Notes: generated by a model not told the origin, from the letters alone. A DNA stretch of 64,000 nucleotides from Hydractinia symbiolongicarpus (GCF_029227915.1 NC_079880.1:15396001-15460000), one strand, 5' to 3'; shown: positions 21,489-32,782, counted from the stretch's first letter. Made by a program: numbers and translations.

Positions 21489-22781
21489 TCTTTTAAACAA
21501 ACTTCTGACCATGTGGGAATGCATTTTCAACCATTATGATTGGTTTAGAACAAATATTATGCAAACAAAATGTTGCAGTTAGTGGCTACACATTTTTAGG
21601 CACATGTACAACAACAAAACAAAACAAATTTGAACGCTATGATGTTAATTTTCTAAGAAATTATAGGAATAAAAGAAAAGCTTGAATTCAATAAACAAAA
21701 TAAAATCAAAATCAAATTTTATTCTCAACAAGCGAAGCTAACTAACATAAGTTCTGGCAACTTCTTTAAAAGATAACATATTGGTCTTTACGATCTTAAC
21801 GGACGTTATGACATCTCATTCATTAATTATGGGGAGCCTACGAAAATTAATTCAAAATAATGCTTAATAAAGTAACATAAAGAAGTTTAAAAAACCTCTT
21901 GCTGAAAAGTTTTAAATTTAACTACTATATACTTCCTTCCTGTAACCATGATTGTATCATAATCATGCTGCATAGCAAAAAAGTGTTATCTAAAAAATCC
22001 CGGGTCGAATAGGGTTAAGGTTTATCTCCACCATTTCGAGAGGAAAAACAAACTCGTCTTTTTCAAACACCTTAGAATCTTACTTTCGCTCATGGACCCA
22101 TTTCTAAAGAATATCTTTCATTCTTTGACTCAACAGCTTTCTTCATCCACCATCTTTTTTGTTTCACATCATATTTTTTTTTCGCAGAAAGCAATCTTTG
22201 TTTCATTTCTGTGCGCTTTAAATGTATTAAATTTTCTATTGTTTTTAATTTCAAAAGAATCAGTGCGTGAGGTGCTCGACCGAGTCTTTTTCGCAAAAAA
22301 ATGATCAAATTCCATATTCTCCTTTAATAGGGGCTAACTTTTTTCTATTGAAATCTGACTGTAACACGCTGCAGGCAAGTGATTATTGTATGGAAAGTGT
22401 GCCTAATATAAGTCGGTAAACATTGCTGTTAAAAACTTCAACAATACGTTTGAAAATAAGCGTTTAACCATGATATTAACCTATTTTTGCAGGCTTGAGT
22501 ATACCACTTTGATCATGAAAAACAATATAGATAGATATGCGCCGGACGAGTGCCGACAAAATGTGTGCTGGATTAATGTTTATTCTAACTAAAGAAATAA
22601 CTTCATATAACAGAACGTCGTTTTAAAACGAGATATAAACTTTTTCTTTTTGTTTACAAAAGTGTCGAGCATGTGCTTCTTCGCTAATTATGTTAACATA
22701 AAAACAAAAGAAATTTTAACGATTTCAATATGGCTTCTTGTTTTGATAATATTATCAAATTCGTCATCAAATTATCTAATT
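21489..22781. other. No gene seen
   Basis: AT-rich host DNA. Short open frames at 22090-22308 on both strands mirror each other and have no domain. Confidence 0.5.
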
Positions 22782-23375
22782 GAATTTCCGCGCCCGAAGG
22801 CATAGGAAATTCTTTAAAACCGTCGTTTTTTTCTTTCGGAGCATTTTTTGAGAAAAAATCGACCCTGGGATTTCACGTTGCTCCGTTACAGATGTAAACT
22901 TCGTACCCAAGCTCCTTAACTACTGGGAAGTCTCGTATTGACGTTTCAGGCTAAAATTGGTATTTGTTTTCGCCAAATTTGGCACAGTTAACAAAAAAGG
23001 TATGCTGAACATAATGGTGACATAATAATTTTGATTTTTGTCATCTAAATGTCATTTTAGGCCAAAATTGGTCCTAAAATTAGAACTACTTTATTTTGAA
23101 CAAAATTTGGCACAGTTAACAAATAAAGTATGCTAAAAATGATGGTCACATCAAAATTTTGATTTTTTGTCAACTAATGCCGTTTAAGACCATAAACGTT
23201 TCAATCGCAAGACTTTCAACCATAAATCGTTTTGTTTGCGTTTGTTGTAAGATATAATGTCACTGGTGTGCTTTATCTTCAGAGGTTCATGCACCAAACC
23301 CCTTCGAATGTTTGGCACAATAACACAACGAATTAGCAGGTTTTCATCAAATATTTTGGTAGCGCGCGGAAATTC
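22782..23375. repeat. Repeat block: tandem ~125-bp unit inside a 12-bp inverted repeat
   Basis: Two diverged copies of a unit with TTTGGCACAGTTAACAAA, GTATGCT and ATTTTGATTTTT lie at about 22970-23070 and 23100-23195. The block is flanked by GAATTTCCGCGC (22782-22793) and its inverse (23364-23375). It may be an internally duplicated non-autonomous DNA transposon. No target duplication was found. Confidence 0.4.
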
Positions 23376-24018
23376 TTAGAGCCCCCAGGGCTTCTTGTTG
23401 TTTTTATAACCAATCATAGTTGCGAATTGTTATTCACGAATAATTTAGTCACACAACCGCCAAAATTTCAAATTAAGTTTCTATACACACACCTGCTAGA
23501 ACCTCACGCAGTGTTTCAATAGAATTAAAAGAGTTGTTTCTCCTTCCGTATTCTTTCCTCCAAGGTTTCATCGACAACCATTCTGTCATCCTCTTTCTGT
23601 CGAATTAAACATTTTTGTTGCAGCTCTTACGCTGTTATTTGCAGCATGCTTTCAACTTAAAATCTAAGTGCAGCTTTGAACCTTTTGCCCCTTGTGGAAC
23701 GTTGTAACTAACATATCTCTTTCGTCATCCATGTTGACACACTGCTGCTTGTTTTTTTTTTCCATCAACATTAAAAGGGTTTTTGACGTTCGATTCAAAC
23801 ATTCGAATATAGACGATTGAAACATTTGAATGTTGGCATTCATAAATGATTTGCATTCAAATACAAGAACACTGCTTCTCTTTTCTTTTTCAAATAAAAA
23901 TGTATCGCTTACAAACCTGTTTAGTTCAAGTTGGCTTATCGCATCAGTTTTGAATGTGCATAATGCGGGCATCATGTTTACAAGGATCGTTGCACAACTA
24001 CTATTGATAAAAGGCTCA
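23376..24018. other. No supported gene; left flank of the P element
   Basis: A minus-strand open frame (24137-23664) crosses the P element boundary and shows no known domain. See rejected items. Confidence 0.4.
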
Positions 24019-24025
24019 AATGCAA

Positions 24026-24056
24026 CATAGTCATAAGAAAAAAAGATAGTCTGGAG
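24026..24056 (+). repeat. P element left 31-bp terminal inverted repeat
   Basis: Perfect inverse of 28883-28913. A second inverted pair lies further in: GAAAGTACACAA...AAAATGGCT at 24128-24154 and 28823-28796. Confidence 0.95.
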
Positions 24057-24149
24057 ACGGGTGGGCCGTTTATTAGCTTCAATATTGTCTTGCGCGCGCA
24101 AGGCTGAGAAAAGTTCGACGACCCGCTGAAAGTACACAACTTCATCAAA

Positions 24150-25304
24150 ATGGCTACCCTTTCAGAGAGTTTTATTGCAGGAGAAGAGCTTGATGATTTG
24201 TATTACTTGCTAGAAGGTGGTTTTCTTGATGCAGATGAAGATTTTAATGAAGAAATTAATAACCTTGTTTCTGAGGTAACATTGGATGAAGAAATAGTTG
24301 AAGGATTTCAATGCGAACATTGTGAAAAGAGATACAAGTCCAGGCGTGGCCTTTCTAGGCACATCAACAGTAAGCATGTGACACGACCCTCAACAGACTT
24401 AGTGGTTTCTTCTGTAGATGAAATTTCTTTGAAAAAACTGCATCCACTTGAACTGAAGATGATTGTGAAAAAATGTGCTGAAAAACTTGTCTCAGACTGC
24501 TGTTTCCCAGAAGAGCTAAGAAATAAATTCTCACCAAAGAATTTTTCTTTTTCTACAGATGAGGCACATGAACTTTGGTGCAAAATAAGGTCTGTAATCG
24601 ATGAATTTAATGGTGATGCTGAGAAATTTTATGCAAAATATTATTCGTTGCTTGTTGAAAATTTGTTGTTGGATAAGTTTAAAGATAAAACTGTTAGTAA
24701 CACTTTACTTGCTGAAGTAGCTAATGATGTTTTACTCCACCTTTCTGGTTCAAAAGTTGGTGATGCTAAAACCTTAACTAAAATTGCATCTTTACCTGAT
24801 AAGGAAAAAAAGAGTTTGCAATATCTGCTTGGTTATATATTGCACAAACTGCATTCAAAATTTCGCTTTTCAAAGAAGTGGCATAGTTCTGAAGTTTATA
24901 AGCAGTATGTATCACTACTACAAGCTTGTAAAGTAGAAAAAGATAGCACCCAGACACTGGTTAATGCTCGGAACAGAGGTGGACTTTGGATGGCAAGTAC
25001 CAAAATCCAAGATGTCTTTTACCAATGTGAGCAAATCTTTCGTGAGCACACAATCAATGTGACATCTGTTATTAACTGCAAAGACTTAGTACGTGCTATG
25101 ATCACCAATTCATTAGTTGTTTCCAATTTTACCAGTATTGGGTATAGTGTTAGTCCAAAAGTTAAGAAAGAAACTCAGCTGAATTTGTTGGAACATATGG
25201 TAAGTTTGTTTGTCAAGGTTCGTACCTTCTCATATGCAAAAGATGTTAGGGAAAAACACAAAATAGCGAAAAAGGCATCAAAAAAACGCTCAGGACAGAA
25301 ATGA
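24150..25304 (+). CDS. P-element accessory protein with one C2H2 zinc finger
   Basis: 384 residues, intact. The N-terminus is acidic (GEELDDLYYLLEGGFLDADED). One classical C2H2 finger is seen at about residues 54-75 (CEHCEKRYKSRRGLSRHINSKH: C-x2-C-x12-H-x4-H). The remaining 300 residues are mostly helical with no domain I recognise, ending in a basic tail (KHKIAKKASKKRSGQK) that looks like a nuclear signal. It converges on the transposase gene. The ATG lies in the inner inverted repeat. A DNA-binding regulator or transposition partner is inferred. The 3' end is followed by a hairpin and tRNA-like fold. Confidence 0.8.
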   Translation: MATLSESFIAGEELDDLYYLLEGGFLDADEDFNEEINNLVSEVTLDEEIVEGFQCEHCEKRYKSRRGLSRHINSKHVTRPSTDLVVSSVDEISLKKLHPLELKMIVKKCAEKLVSDCCFPEELRNKFSPKNFSFSTDEAHELWCKIRSVIDEFNGDAEKFYAKYYSLLVENLLLDKFKDKTVSNTLLAEVANDVLLHLSGSKVGDAKTLTKIASLPDKEKKSLQYLLGYILHKLHSKFRFSKKWHSSEVYKQYVSLLQACKVEKDSTQTLVNARNRGGLWMASTKIQDVFYQCEQIFREHTINVTSVINCKDLVRAMITNSLVVSNFTSIGYSVSPKVKKETQLNLLEHMVSLFVKVRTFSYAKDVREKHKIAKKASKKRSGQK

Positions 25305-25366
25305 AAAGGGCCAGTTTCACTTGCAGTTCAAAACCAACGCAGTAATGTCTTTTGCCAAATTAAAAC

Positions 25367-25444
25367 GGTTATTTTTATAGCCACAGTCTCAGTCGTCTAA
25401 TGGAAAGATACCAATCTGGTGATCTGGGTTCTCCCAGCTGAGAC
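25367..25444 (+). ncRNA. 3' module of the zinc-finger gene: AU hairpin plus tRNA-like fold
   Basis: A hairpin GGTTATTTTTATAGCC (25367-25382) starts 62 nt after the stop at 25304. After three bases a 59-nt tRNA-like fold follows (25386-25444): a perfect 7-bp acceptor-like stem GTCTCAG/CTGAGAC, a D-arm-like GTCT/AGAT and a T-arm-like CTGGGTTCTCCCAG. The anticodon arm is poor, so it is not a working tRNA. It matches the module of the opposite gene with compensating stem changes. Confidence 0.6.
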
Positions 25445-25662
25445 GATGATAACTAAAATATGTTTTAGAAACATTTTTTTTTAAATTTGTGTTTTAATAT
25501 TGGTACTTAAAGAAGTCATGTCATGAAGAAAAATTTGGTAAAATTAGTAAATCTTATCATGTTTCATAAAATATAATCTAAGTGTTCATTATGCTGAATT
25601 CAGATATGTTTGTTATGTCCGAAGGACAATAAAAAATATATCTTATGCATTTTCATAATACA

Positions 25663-25747
25663 AGCCCTGACTAGGATTTGAACCTAGATCTAGCAAAATG
25701 TGGTTGTCCTACTTTTGGACTACCAGGGTTGTAGCTATAAAAATAGC
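25663..25747 (-). ncRNA. 3' module of the transposase gene: AU hairpin plus tRNA-like fold
   Basis: On the minus strand GCTATTTTTATAGC (25747-25734) begins 36 nt after the transposase stop. A 67-nt tRNA-like fold follows (25729-25663): acceptor-like ACCCTGG/TCAGGGC with six of seven pairs, D arm GTCC/GGAC, and a perfect T arm CTAGG-TTCAAAT-CCTAG. The middle is too short for a normal anticodon arm. Pairings agree with the plus-strand module while the bases differ. Confidence 0.6.
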
Positions 25748-25783
25748 TGTTTTATTAGAAATTCCCTAATGGGACAAAAGTTC

Positions 25784-28731
25784 TTACTGATTTGATTTCT
25801 TTCTTTTGGGTAGTGGAGTATCATCAATAACATTATATTTACCAACAGCACCTCGAACATTACCAGCAATTGGGCGAACAGAAAATTGAGATTTTATGGT
25901 GTAGTCGTTGTAGCCGACATCTTTCACAGATGGATTATCTCGGCGATGACCAATAGCACGCTGTCTGCCAAAGTAATTTTCCAGATTGTCTTGACAAAAC
26001 CTTTCAGGAAGAATATATGGAACACCATGCTGAAGAAGAAACTTAGAAACTTCTTTGAAGGAATGGACTGTTATTTGCAATCCTTCATGTGTCTGCCATG
26101 AAACAAACATGTTACTTTTAGCATGGTTAGAAAAGTTTCCTGCACGTTGATCTATGGATTCTTTCCACTGTGTAAAATACGATAGAAAATTATCCAACCA
26201 CTCAAATCTCTCATCATCTATCGACTCATATGGCTTTAAAAAAGGTTTTCGCTTCAATGTATGTTCAACAGTGTTTCTGACATTCAAGCAATTAAAAAAC
26301 TTATCCATCATGTCACAAAACTGGGCAGTACCAGCAGCTTCTGGTGGTCTAAATTCGTTTAGAATCGAACCAACTGTTTCACTTAGGATTTGTGCTGCAA
26401 GACGAACTCTCATAACAGAATACGGTGTTAGGTTAATGTGATCAGATGTAAGACGAGTTAGCATTTTTAAACCACTGTCCAAATCCTCATTATACAGTTG
26501 AGATATATGACTCCATAAAATAAATAAACCATTATTCCACATATACCTGGTACCACGACCAGCACCTGAGTTGGAGAGGCAATTACGAGCAGTTTTGATA
26601 AGATGAGGGACATCAGCAAAAAAATAGATATACCGTTTATCTTGACTGTAAAGGTTTTCAGTTCTATAAACAACATTCTTTCCTGGGTTTCCATCCAACG
26701 CTTTGTGCATTTTGAAAAATTTGCGGTTTGGTGAAGGACCATCAGCAGTTGCAGCAATAACCTTTAAATCAATATTTTCCAAAATTTTAACAGCTTTCCA
26801 AAATAATGGAAATATCTGAAAAGATGTTGCACCTGTAGTGGCAAAGGTGGCTATGCTGTATGAAAGAGGATTGACAACACTTTTAACCAAAAATACCAGG
26901 ACATGGGTAGCCAATTCTTTAACATTTTTTAGAGTTGCATAATTTACTGAAATGTCACCCAAGTCTACAAAACCAATCAACTCGCCAGTGTGTTTATCCC
27001 ATATAAGATCTTCCTGCACCTTCATTTCATCGAAGAGAATAGTAACAAATCTTTCAGGAGAAGAAAATAGCTCTGTCTTTTGTTTTAACTCTGAAATCAC
27101 TTCATTGTTAAATCCACGTTTTGGACGAATGTAATTTTTGTAGTCTCTTAATGTTCGTAAACTTGGAAGTATTAAAATGCCAGCACCGGTTTTGCTGTTG
27201 TACCGAAGGTCTGAATATGAAGATGATGATTTAGCAGCAAGAGCCAAACAAAATTTTATAATCATTGGATGATACCGAACACTGCTTGCATTTGATTCTT
27301 TTAGGTACTTTTGCTGCTCCTCCCAAAATAATTTCATAAAGGGGGGGATTTTGCCTTGGTCAGAGCTTGAAAATATGGATTTGAAATCATTGGAAAGTTC
27401 GGGAGTCACATTTTTGCTGTCTGAAGTTATTGATGTTTTCATATTAATAATTTCCTGTTCCAACTGCTTACATCTTAAACGCTGACCTTGTATGGTAAGT
27501 TTTGTACGTTCAGGCGAAGTAAATTTTATCGGAGCAGTCAGCTTTGCAGGCTCGTTCAGCTTTGCCTTTTTCCGATCACGTTTATACAAGCACTTCACAT
27601 TATGTTTATCACAAGAAATGCATATTTTCTGTCCATCATTACTTAACAGAAGTTCACACATGGAAGAACGAAAATATTCGTCTTGACTAACAACAGGTTT
27701 GAATTCCTTTTTTTGAAATTGATGGTAATCAAATTTTCTTGGAATAACATGGCTTTGACAGCTAAGTTTCACATCAAGATCAGGAGCTTGAATACCAGTA
27801 CAAAAATTAAACTTCATAACATCACAAACAAAATTAGAAAGTGTGACATTTAAAAATGATCTTTTGTAATCAATATACAGTTTATGGTTATCAGGTAACA
27901 TCCAACCAAAAACGCGTAGACTAAATGACAACGACTGGTCAACAAAGATTTCATATTTTGGTAGAATGTGATCAGGAGAAGGTAAAGTGATTACAGCGAG
28001 GGTGTTTGATGTGCTGATATTCCATTCATCAAGTTGTAGTTTTTGAATGCGTTGTTGGAAATCTGCAAAACTTTTATACATACGTGGTGGTGGTAAAGGT
28101 GACAATTGCTGAAGCACTAAACATTCTTCAAGTTTCTCAATGGCCAAGGTTATGCGTGCTGCAGGCTTTGGTGTTTTAATACTTTTTTGGGGAAGATTGA
28201 TAGTTGGTATTGCACCTTCCTTTAATGATTTTCGTGTTGGATCTATTTGGAAAAGAATAAATTAGCAATTAATTATATATATACAAGTTAATTCAACCTC
28301 AAGCTTTAGGGAAGAAGCATCATGCCAGATAACATATAGAATTACAAAAAAAATATCCTTGAGTTTTTTAGACATGTACCCTTTGTTTCAGTTCTAGCTA
28401 GCTAGAGCTAGAAAGACAGGAAGGCAGCTTCTTGTCACTCCAGAAGAAACATTTGAAAGCTAACAATAATGATTACAGATAAGGATACTCGCTACTTACA
28501 TATCCAGAACTGGTCTGCTCCGAAGTGTTTTTCACATATATAAACTTGGCTAGCATCAATTCTCTTCCTTAGCAAGTCATCAACAACACGATCTTTCGTA
28601 ATTATATTCAAAAGTTCACTTCTCCATTTCTTATTAAAATCATTGTTAGGAGATGGAATCTTGAATATACTGAACTCTTTATTTCTTCGAGAAACAGAAC
28701 AACCATAAATTGAGCAATTTGCGCCAGGCAT
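25784..28731 (-). CDS. P element transposase with THAP domain (THAP9-like), two exons
   Basis: Exon 1 (28731-28500) encodes a THAP zinc-binding DNA-binding domain: MPGANCSIYGC, the WRSELLN core and ICEKHFGADQFW, giving the C2CH pattern. It ends at a donor GTAAGT; exon 2 starts after an AG at 28243 and runs 28242-25784. Both are phase 1, and the junction restores the usual LKEGAIPTINLP stretch after THAP. The product has 896 residues. The RNase H-like catalytic core shows acidic residues in VTILFDEMKV and ATADGPSPN, with the late ENYFGRQRAIGHRR block. It cuts and pastes the element in the nucleus, with GTP as cofactor in the fly enzyme. A TTTATT (polyA signal on the minus strand) lies at 25751-25756. 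Confidence 0.9.
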
Positions 28732-28882
28732 GTTGTAAATATACTCAAAATATTAAACAAAAACTTCAACCGATGGGAGTAGCCAACTAATAATCAGCCA
28801 TTTTGAAGTTCTTGTGTACTTTCGGAGGTCTGGGCGCCAGCTAAATAATTAGCTAAAGGCTAAACAATGGGCCATCGCCGGC

Positions 28883-28913
28883 CTCCAGACTATCTTTTTT
28901 TCTTATGACTATG
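28883..28913 (-). repeat. P element right 31-bp terminal inverted repeat
   Basis: Perfect inverse of 24026-24056, followed directly by the duplicated target AATGCAA. Confidence 0.95.
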
Positions 28914-29355
28914 AATGCAAAAAGAAGATAGAGACGAAGCACTGGACTATAATTCACATGCAATTTGAGTGTATAAAGCAAGAAATTCGTTAGTTAGACA
29001 TATTCCTATTGAGATATCAGCCCTGGTGGATTCTGAAAAAATCCGAAGAAAACTAACTACCTTGATGCAAGCTCGATAAATACTCCACTTTGAGATGAAA
29101 ATAATTCATATCCGCGTTATCAAGTTTCCTTTACTATGCTAAAATATATGTTCAATTAAAAATCATGTTATTTTTAAAAATTTATGTTTTTTCTGAATAG
29201 GCGCCCAATTTCAGTTTTGGACCTGTGCACTTAATAATCATTTCAAATTTTATTTTCAAGTTTAGCAAAATTAATAAAGCACCTGTTGCCTTTTAAGATG
29301 TTTTAATACAAAAATAACACAAGATGTGATAACTCATGTCTAAAACTCTAAAATA
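28914..29355. other. No gene seen
   Basis: AT-rich host DNA to the right of the P element, with no supported feature. Confidence 0.5.
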
Positions 29356-29622
29356 GGGCGGCGCCACAATTTCCAAAGTAGGGGGGGGGGGAGGGCTTAG
29401 GCATAACGGGGAATTTTGAGATTTTAGTGACAATCAATAACCGAATAAAGTTGCCGATACAACGCATTTTTAGAGACCCAAAACACGTAAAACGGCTATA
29501 TTTAGTGAGATAGCCTGCAGGTTCTCTGGTTGGATAACATCAATTTTCATGCAGTGATAGAGACACTTATTGGCAGAAAATAGAAAAATTATTACTTAGC
29601 AAAAAATTGGTGGCGCCGCCAC
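29356..29622. repeat. MITE-like inverted repeat element
   Basis: GCGGCGCCAC (29358-29367) and its inverse GTGGCGCCGC (29610-29619) bound about 265 bp without coding potential; the match extends as AATTT on the inner side. A run of 11 G lies at 29381-29391. The GC-rich ends stand out from the AT-rich surroundings. No convincing target duplication. Confidence 0.45.
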
Positions 29623-30169
29623 TGTAAAACTATATTTATAATGGTGAAACATTATTTTTTTACTGATAAAGTTATTTATTTAAAATATGATAAATAAAAT
29701 TACTCCAGACAATCACAAGAGGCACAGTGTAGCATTCCTTCGCTTCGTTCATTCAGAATGCGTTTGTTTACATTCACGCGGGCTTACGTCACACAAGCAA
29801 GTATTTTCCTGAACAGAAAGTCCTAATCGACACTGTCATGGCGTTGACCATGGACTACTTTGACTGTAAATACCTCGAGAACCAAAGATCCCAAATTTAA
29901 AAAAATTAACACAGTTTATATTCACATTATAATGAACATTATAAGCACAACTTGTTACCAATCGTTAGTTCTCCTTTAAAACTAAATAATCTAAAAATTT
30001 CACTTCGAAGTGTCTTAGTTAAGAGACATACTTGGTAGGAATGGGTACCCATCGAGGGTTTTTGACTTTTGCCTCAGAATCTCTCTGAGCAAACATGGTC
30101 AACATAAAGATCCGGTACTCCTTGCTCCCAAGAAAGAGCTGCTTCTCGTTTTACCGTTTTTAGGTAAGA
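29623..30169. other. No gene seen
   Basis: Host sequence without supported feature. Confidence 0.5.
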
Positions 30170-30619
30170 TTTTATTACAGCTGAGAACGCCTTTACATCG
30201 TCTATTTAAAGAGAAGCTGCCTCATTGTAACCTCAGGCTAATTTTCTCTTCCAAAAGACGGTTAAATAGTTGCTTTTCCTTTAAGGACAAATTACCAAAT
30301 TATTTACGCTCAAGACTTGTTTTCTGTTTCAGGTGTAGTGGCTGCAACGCCACTAATTAGCGCCATTTCAAAGTTGTATGTCTGCTTGGGTATTTCTGCT
30401 TTTACTGGAAAGCGCATCAAAGTTGGTCCCAAGATCACTGGTGTGAACGAACATGTTTTGACGGCTCATCACTCTCCTTCTGTGTTTCAGAATTTTTCCA
30501 TCCTAACTACGCAGCCAAATGACTTTAGACTCTATTTGATGGAGAGTCTTCTTCTAGAGCACGACCGACCTCTTCTTAATAACGCGGTTAAATCGAAACC
30601 TTTGCAATTATTACAATAA
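30170..30619 (+). pseudogene. Penelope-like retroelement C-terminal fragment
   Basis: Two plus frames give the end of a retroelement protein: NLRLIFSSKRRLNSCFSFKD, then RSRLVFCFRCSGCNAT, and in the next frame the open stretch 30317-30619 with NEHVLTAHHSPSVFQNFSIL and MESLLLEHDRPLLNNAVKS. This arrangement of Cys-rich linker and helical end resembles the endonuclease region of Penelope-like elements. Frameshifts make it inactive, and the reverse transcriptase part is not visible upstream. Confidence 0.5.
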
Positions 30620-30984
30620 TTCTATTGTTACCGATGTTATTTTTTGTACCTTTTAAAGTATTTAATACGTTAGAAAATTTGTAAATTAGTGTGATCATGC
30701 CAACACAGGAGTTGGTGAAAGCTCGCTTTTAAAAAATAAAATAAAATATATGGATATGATATCTCTAATGCCGTGAATCGATCGACACTTTGATACTCTC
30801 TTTAGCGCTTCTATCACTTCTATTCAAGTACTCTAGCCAACTCGTTTTCCTTTTCCAGCGAAAAATGACACCTAATCATAACCTATTAGTGCGTAAAAGA
30901 ATGGCAAGGAAGAGCAGAACCAAGACTTGTAGCTATTTCATGGATTGCGATGTACCGATGGTGCTTTTTAGTGCCGAATGACAT

Positions 30985-31217
30985 CCAAAGCTAGGTTATT
31001 TCTGACATATCAAAAAGACCTACACCAATGACAACTACGTTTGTGTCAACTGAACGTACCATAAATTTTTTGCATTTTGAAGGAATAGCAGCATCTCGAA
31101 AAAACATCCACATATCTGCTTCTTCTTGATTACATGGTGAAAGATGTAATAAATCGTCGTTACCATTGGACATACATCCTCACCGTAAGTTTGAATAACT
31201 ACTCTTTCTGTTTCCAT
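30985..31217 (-). pseudogene. Short relic of an unidentified transposon-type protein
   Basis: Across two minus frames one reads DDLLHLSPCNQEEADMWMF and then RSVDTNVVVIGVGLFDMS. This pattern (PCxxEEAD followed by VDTxVVV) recurs in uncharacterised mobile-element proteins of marine invertebrates. Only about 75 codons with a frame change are present. Confidence 0.35.
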
Positions 31218-32782
31218 ATTTATTGATCAACTGCAAAAGACTTAAACAGTTTTTCCTTATTTTTGAATGTGGAAGCACTCGACGTCGTATGGCCCTTTCC
31301 TGTTATATTCCGTGCTGATGCTTTCAAAGTGTTTTTAAATAGAAAACAATATTAACTCGGTCTGCTGTTTGTAGTTAACAAAGAATAAATGGTAGGAATA
31401 TTGTTAATGCATACTCTGCGGATGTTGAACTACGGCCCGGTGCTAAAATATTGACAAGTCGATATTCTAAGATAGTACAGTTTTTCTTATTTTTCCTAGT
31501 TTAGGCATGTAACACCATTCCTAAATAAATTCCATGTGAAGTCTCTCTAGACTCTGGTGGATAGGTGTTGGTACTTTCATTTCGTGTTTGTTTGACAGTG
31601 TTGTGAAACAGTGTGGATTGTTCCAGATATTTATTAGATGTGTTTATTTTATATCCCGGGAGCACTTTTTAACAAAAGCTTGTGGCAAAACTGTTTGGTG
31701 TCAACCTTTCGAAAAATTGCCATTAAAATCAACGTCCTTTTTCAGAAACATATCATGACGTAATACTTTCGCAGCTTTCCTTTCTTTATACTCCCCCAAG
31801 TTTTCCATTATGTGCCAGAAGTCTGTATTAAAGTTTTGTTGTATAAATTCCACCCAACTCTTTTGTCCATTTTTGTGCATAAGTAGCAGTTTGCTCCTTG
31901 TAATTAGCTAGTTCTGCTAAAACTTGTCCATGTAATTCTTTGTCATTTTCAGAATAGCTGTCATTCTCTTGAGTCTTTTGAGTGAATCTTCGATACAAAC
32001 TGACAAGAAACTTTGAATGCTAAAAAGCAACTTGTGCGATCATATCACCAAAACTGAGCTTTCCAACAAGACAGTGTCTTCAGGAATCGCAGCACACTGC
32101 CAGACCTTTTTATCTATTTTAAAGGTTAATACTTCATGTAGTTCACCATCGTAAGAATCACAAAAAAACAAAAACAATGGGTCATATCTGAGCTGTTCCT
32201 TCTATATCTGAAATTCTTCTTCTAGGCGTACTGGTTGTAAAACTTTCTCCTGTGTCAGATGCAAAAACTTCGTTACGGTCGACATCATTGTTATTTGCTT
32301 TCAAACGCAGCTCTACTTGTTGTAACTTTGAGGTCACTGAGGAATTTGCTTCTGCAAGATTTGCATTATTATTAACAAATTTATTATTTTTAGCAAAGGA
32401 CAGTGCCATAGGTAACGAATCTTTTTTTTTAAATATTCAATTTCCGTAGGAATTTTCTCTTAAAAAGCTGTAGGAACGTGCCCATATCGTGTCAATGTTC
32501 CAGGACATCGTAGCTCTTCTTTAGTCACGATTTGGAAATACAGATATAAATCCCGGTCAAAATCTAATGCAAGACTGGAAGTGATGTTGTGTCTTTATTG
32601 ACATTTTTAACATCTGATAACTTTTAATCAAACAAAGTGAAAAAATAAACTGAAGCATTAAAACTATATATTGATTTACAATAATATCTCTCTTTTCAGA
32701 AGCTACAAATTTTTTATTACTTCTTTCTCGTTTAAATGGTGTTCTTAATTTCTCTATTGTACTTCATTAAATCACACATTGA
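31218..32782. other. No gene supported
   Basis: AT-rich. An open frame on the minus strand at 32409-32182 is short and low in complexity, and no domain is recognised. Confidence 0.5.

Larger units (their letters stand above)
24026..28913 (-). mobile_element. Complete P element (4,888 bp)
   Basis: The two ends carry a perfect 31-bp inverted repeat starting CATAGTCATAAG, the same length and CA start as the Drosophila P element ends. The direct repeat AATGCAA flanks both sides (24019-24025 and 28914-28920), a 7-bp target duplication. Inside are two convergent genes, a THAP-domain transposase on the minus strand and a zinc-finger protein on the plus strand. Both open frames are long and undamaged, so the copy could be recent and possibly functional. 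Confidence 0.92.

Noticed and set aside
4861-21500. Target-site duplication around element A
   Set aside because: The 6 bp on either side (AATATT and TCTTTT) do not match, and shifting the boundary only moves into the inverted repeat.
23664-24137. 157-codon minus-strand gene
   Set aside because: The frame crosses the P element boundary, has no recognised domain, and its first part lies in the terminal repeat. Joining the flanks at the empty site gives a longer frame, but this also lacks a start and a domain.
25386-25729. Two functional tRNA genes in opposite orientation
   Set aside because: Acceptor, D and T arms pair, but both lack a proper anticodon arm and are only 59 and 67 nt long. They are better described as tRNA-like folds.
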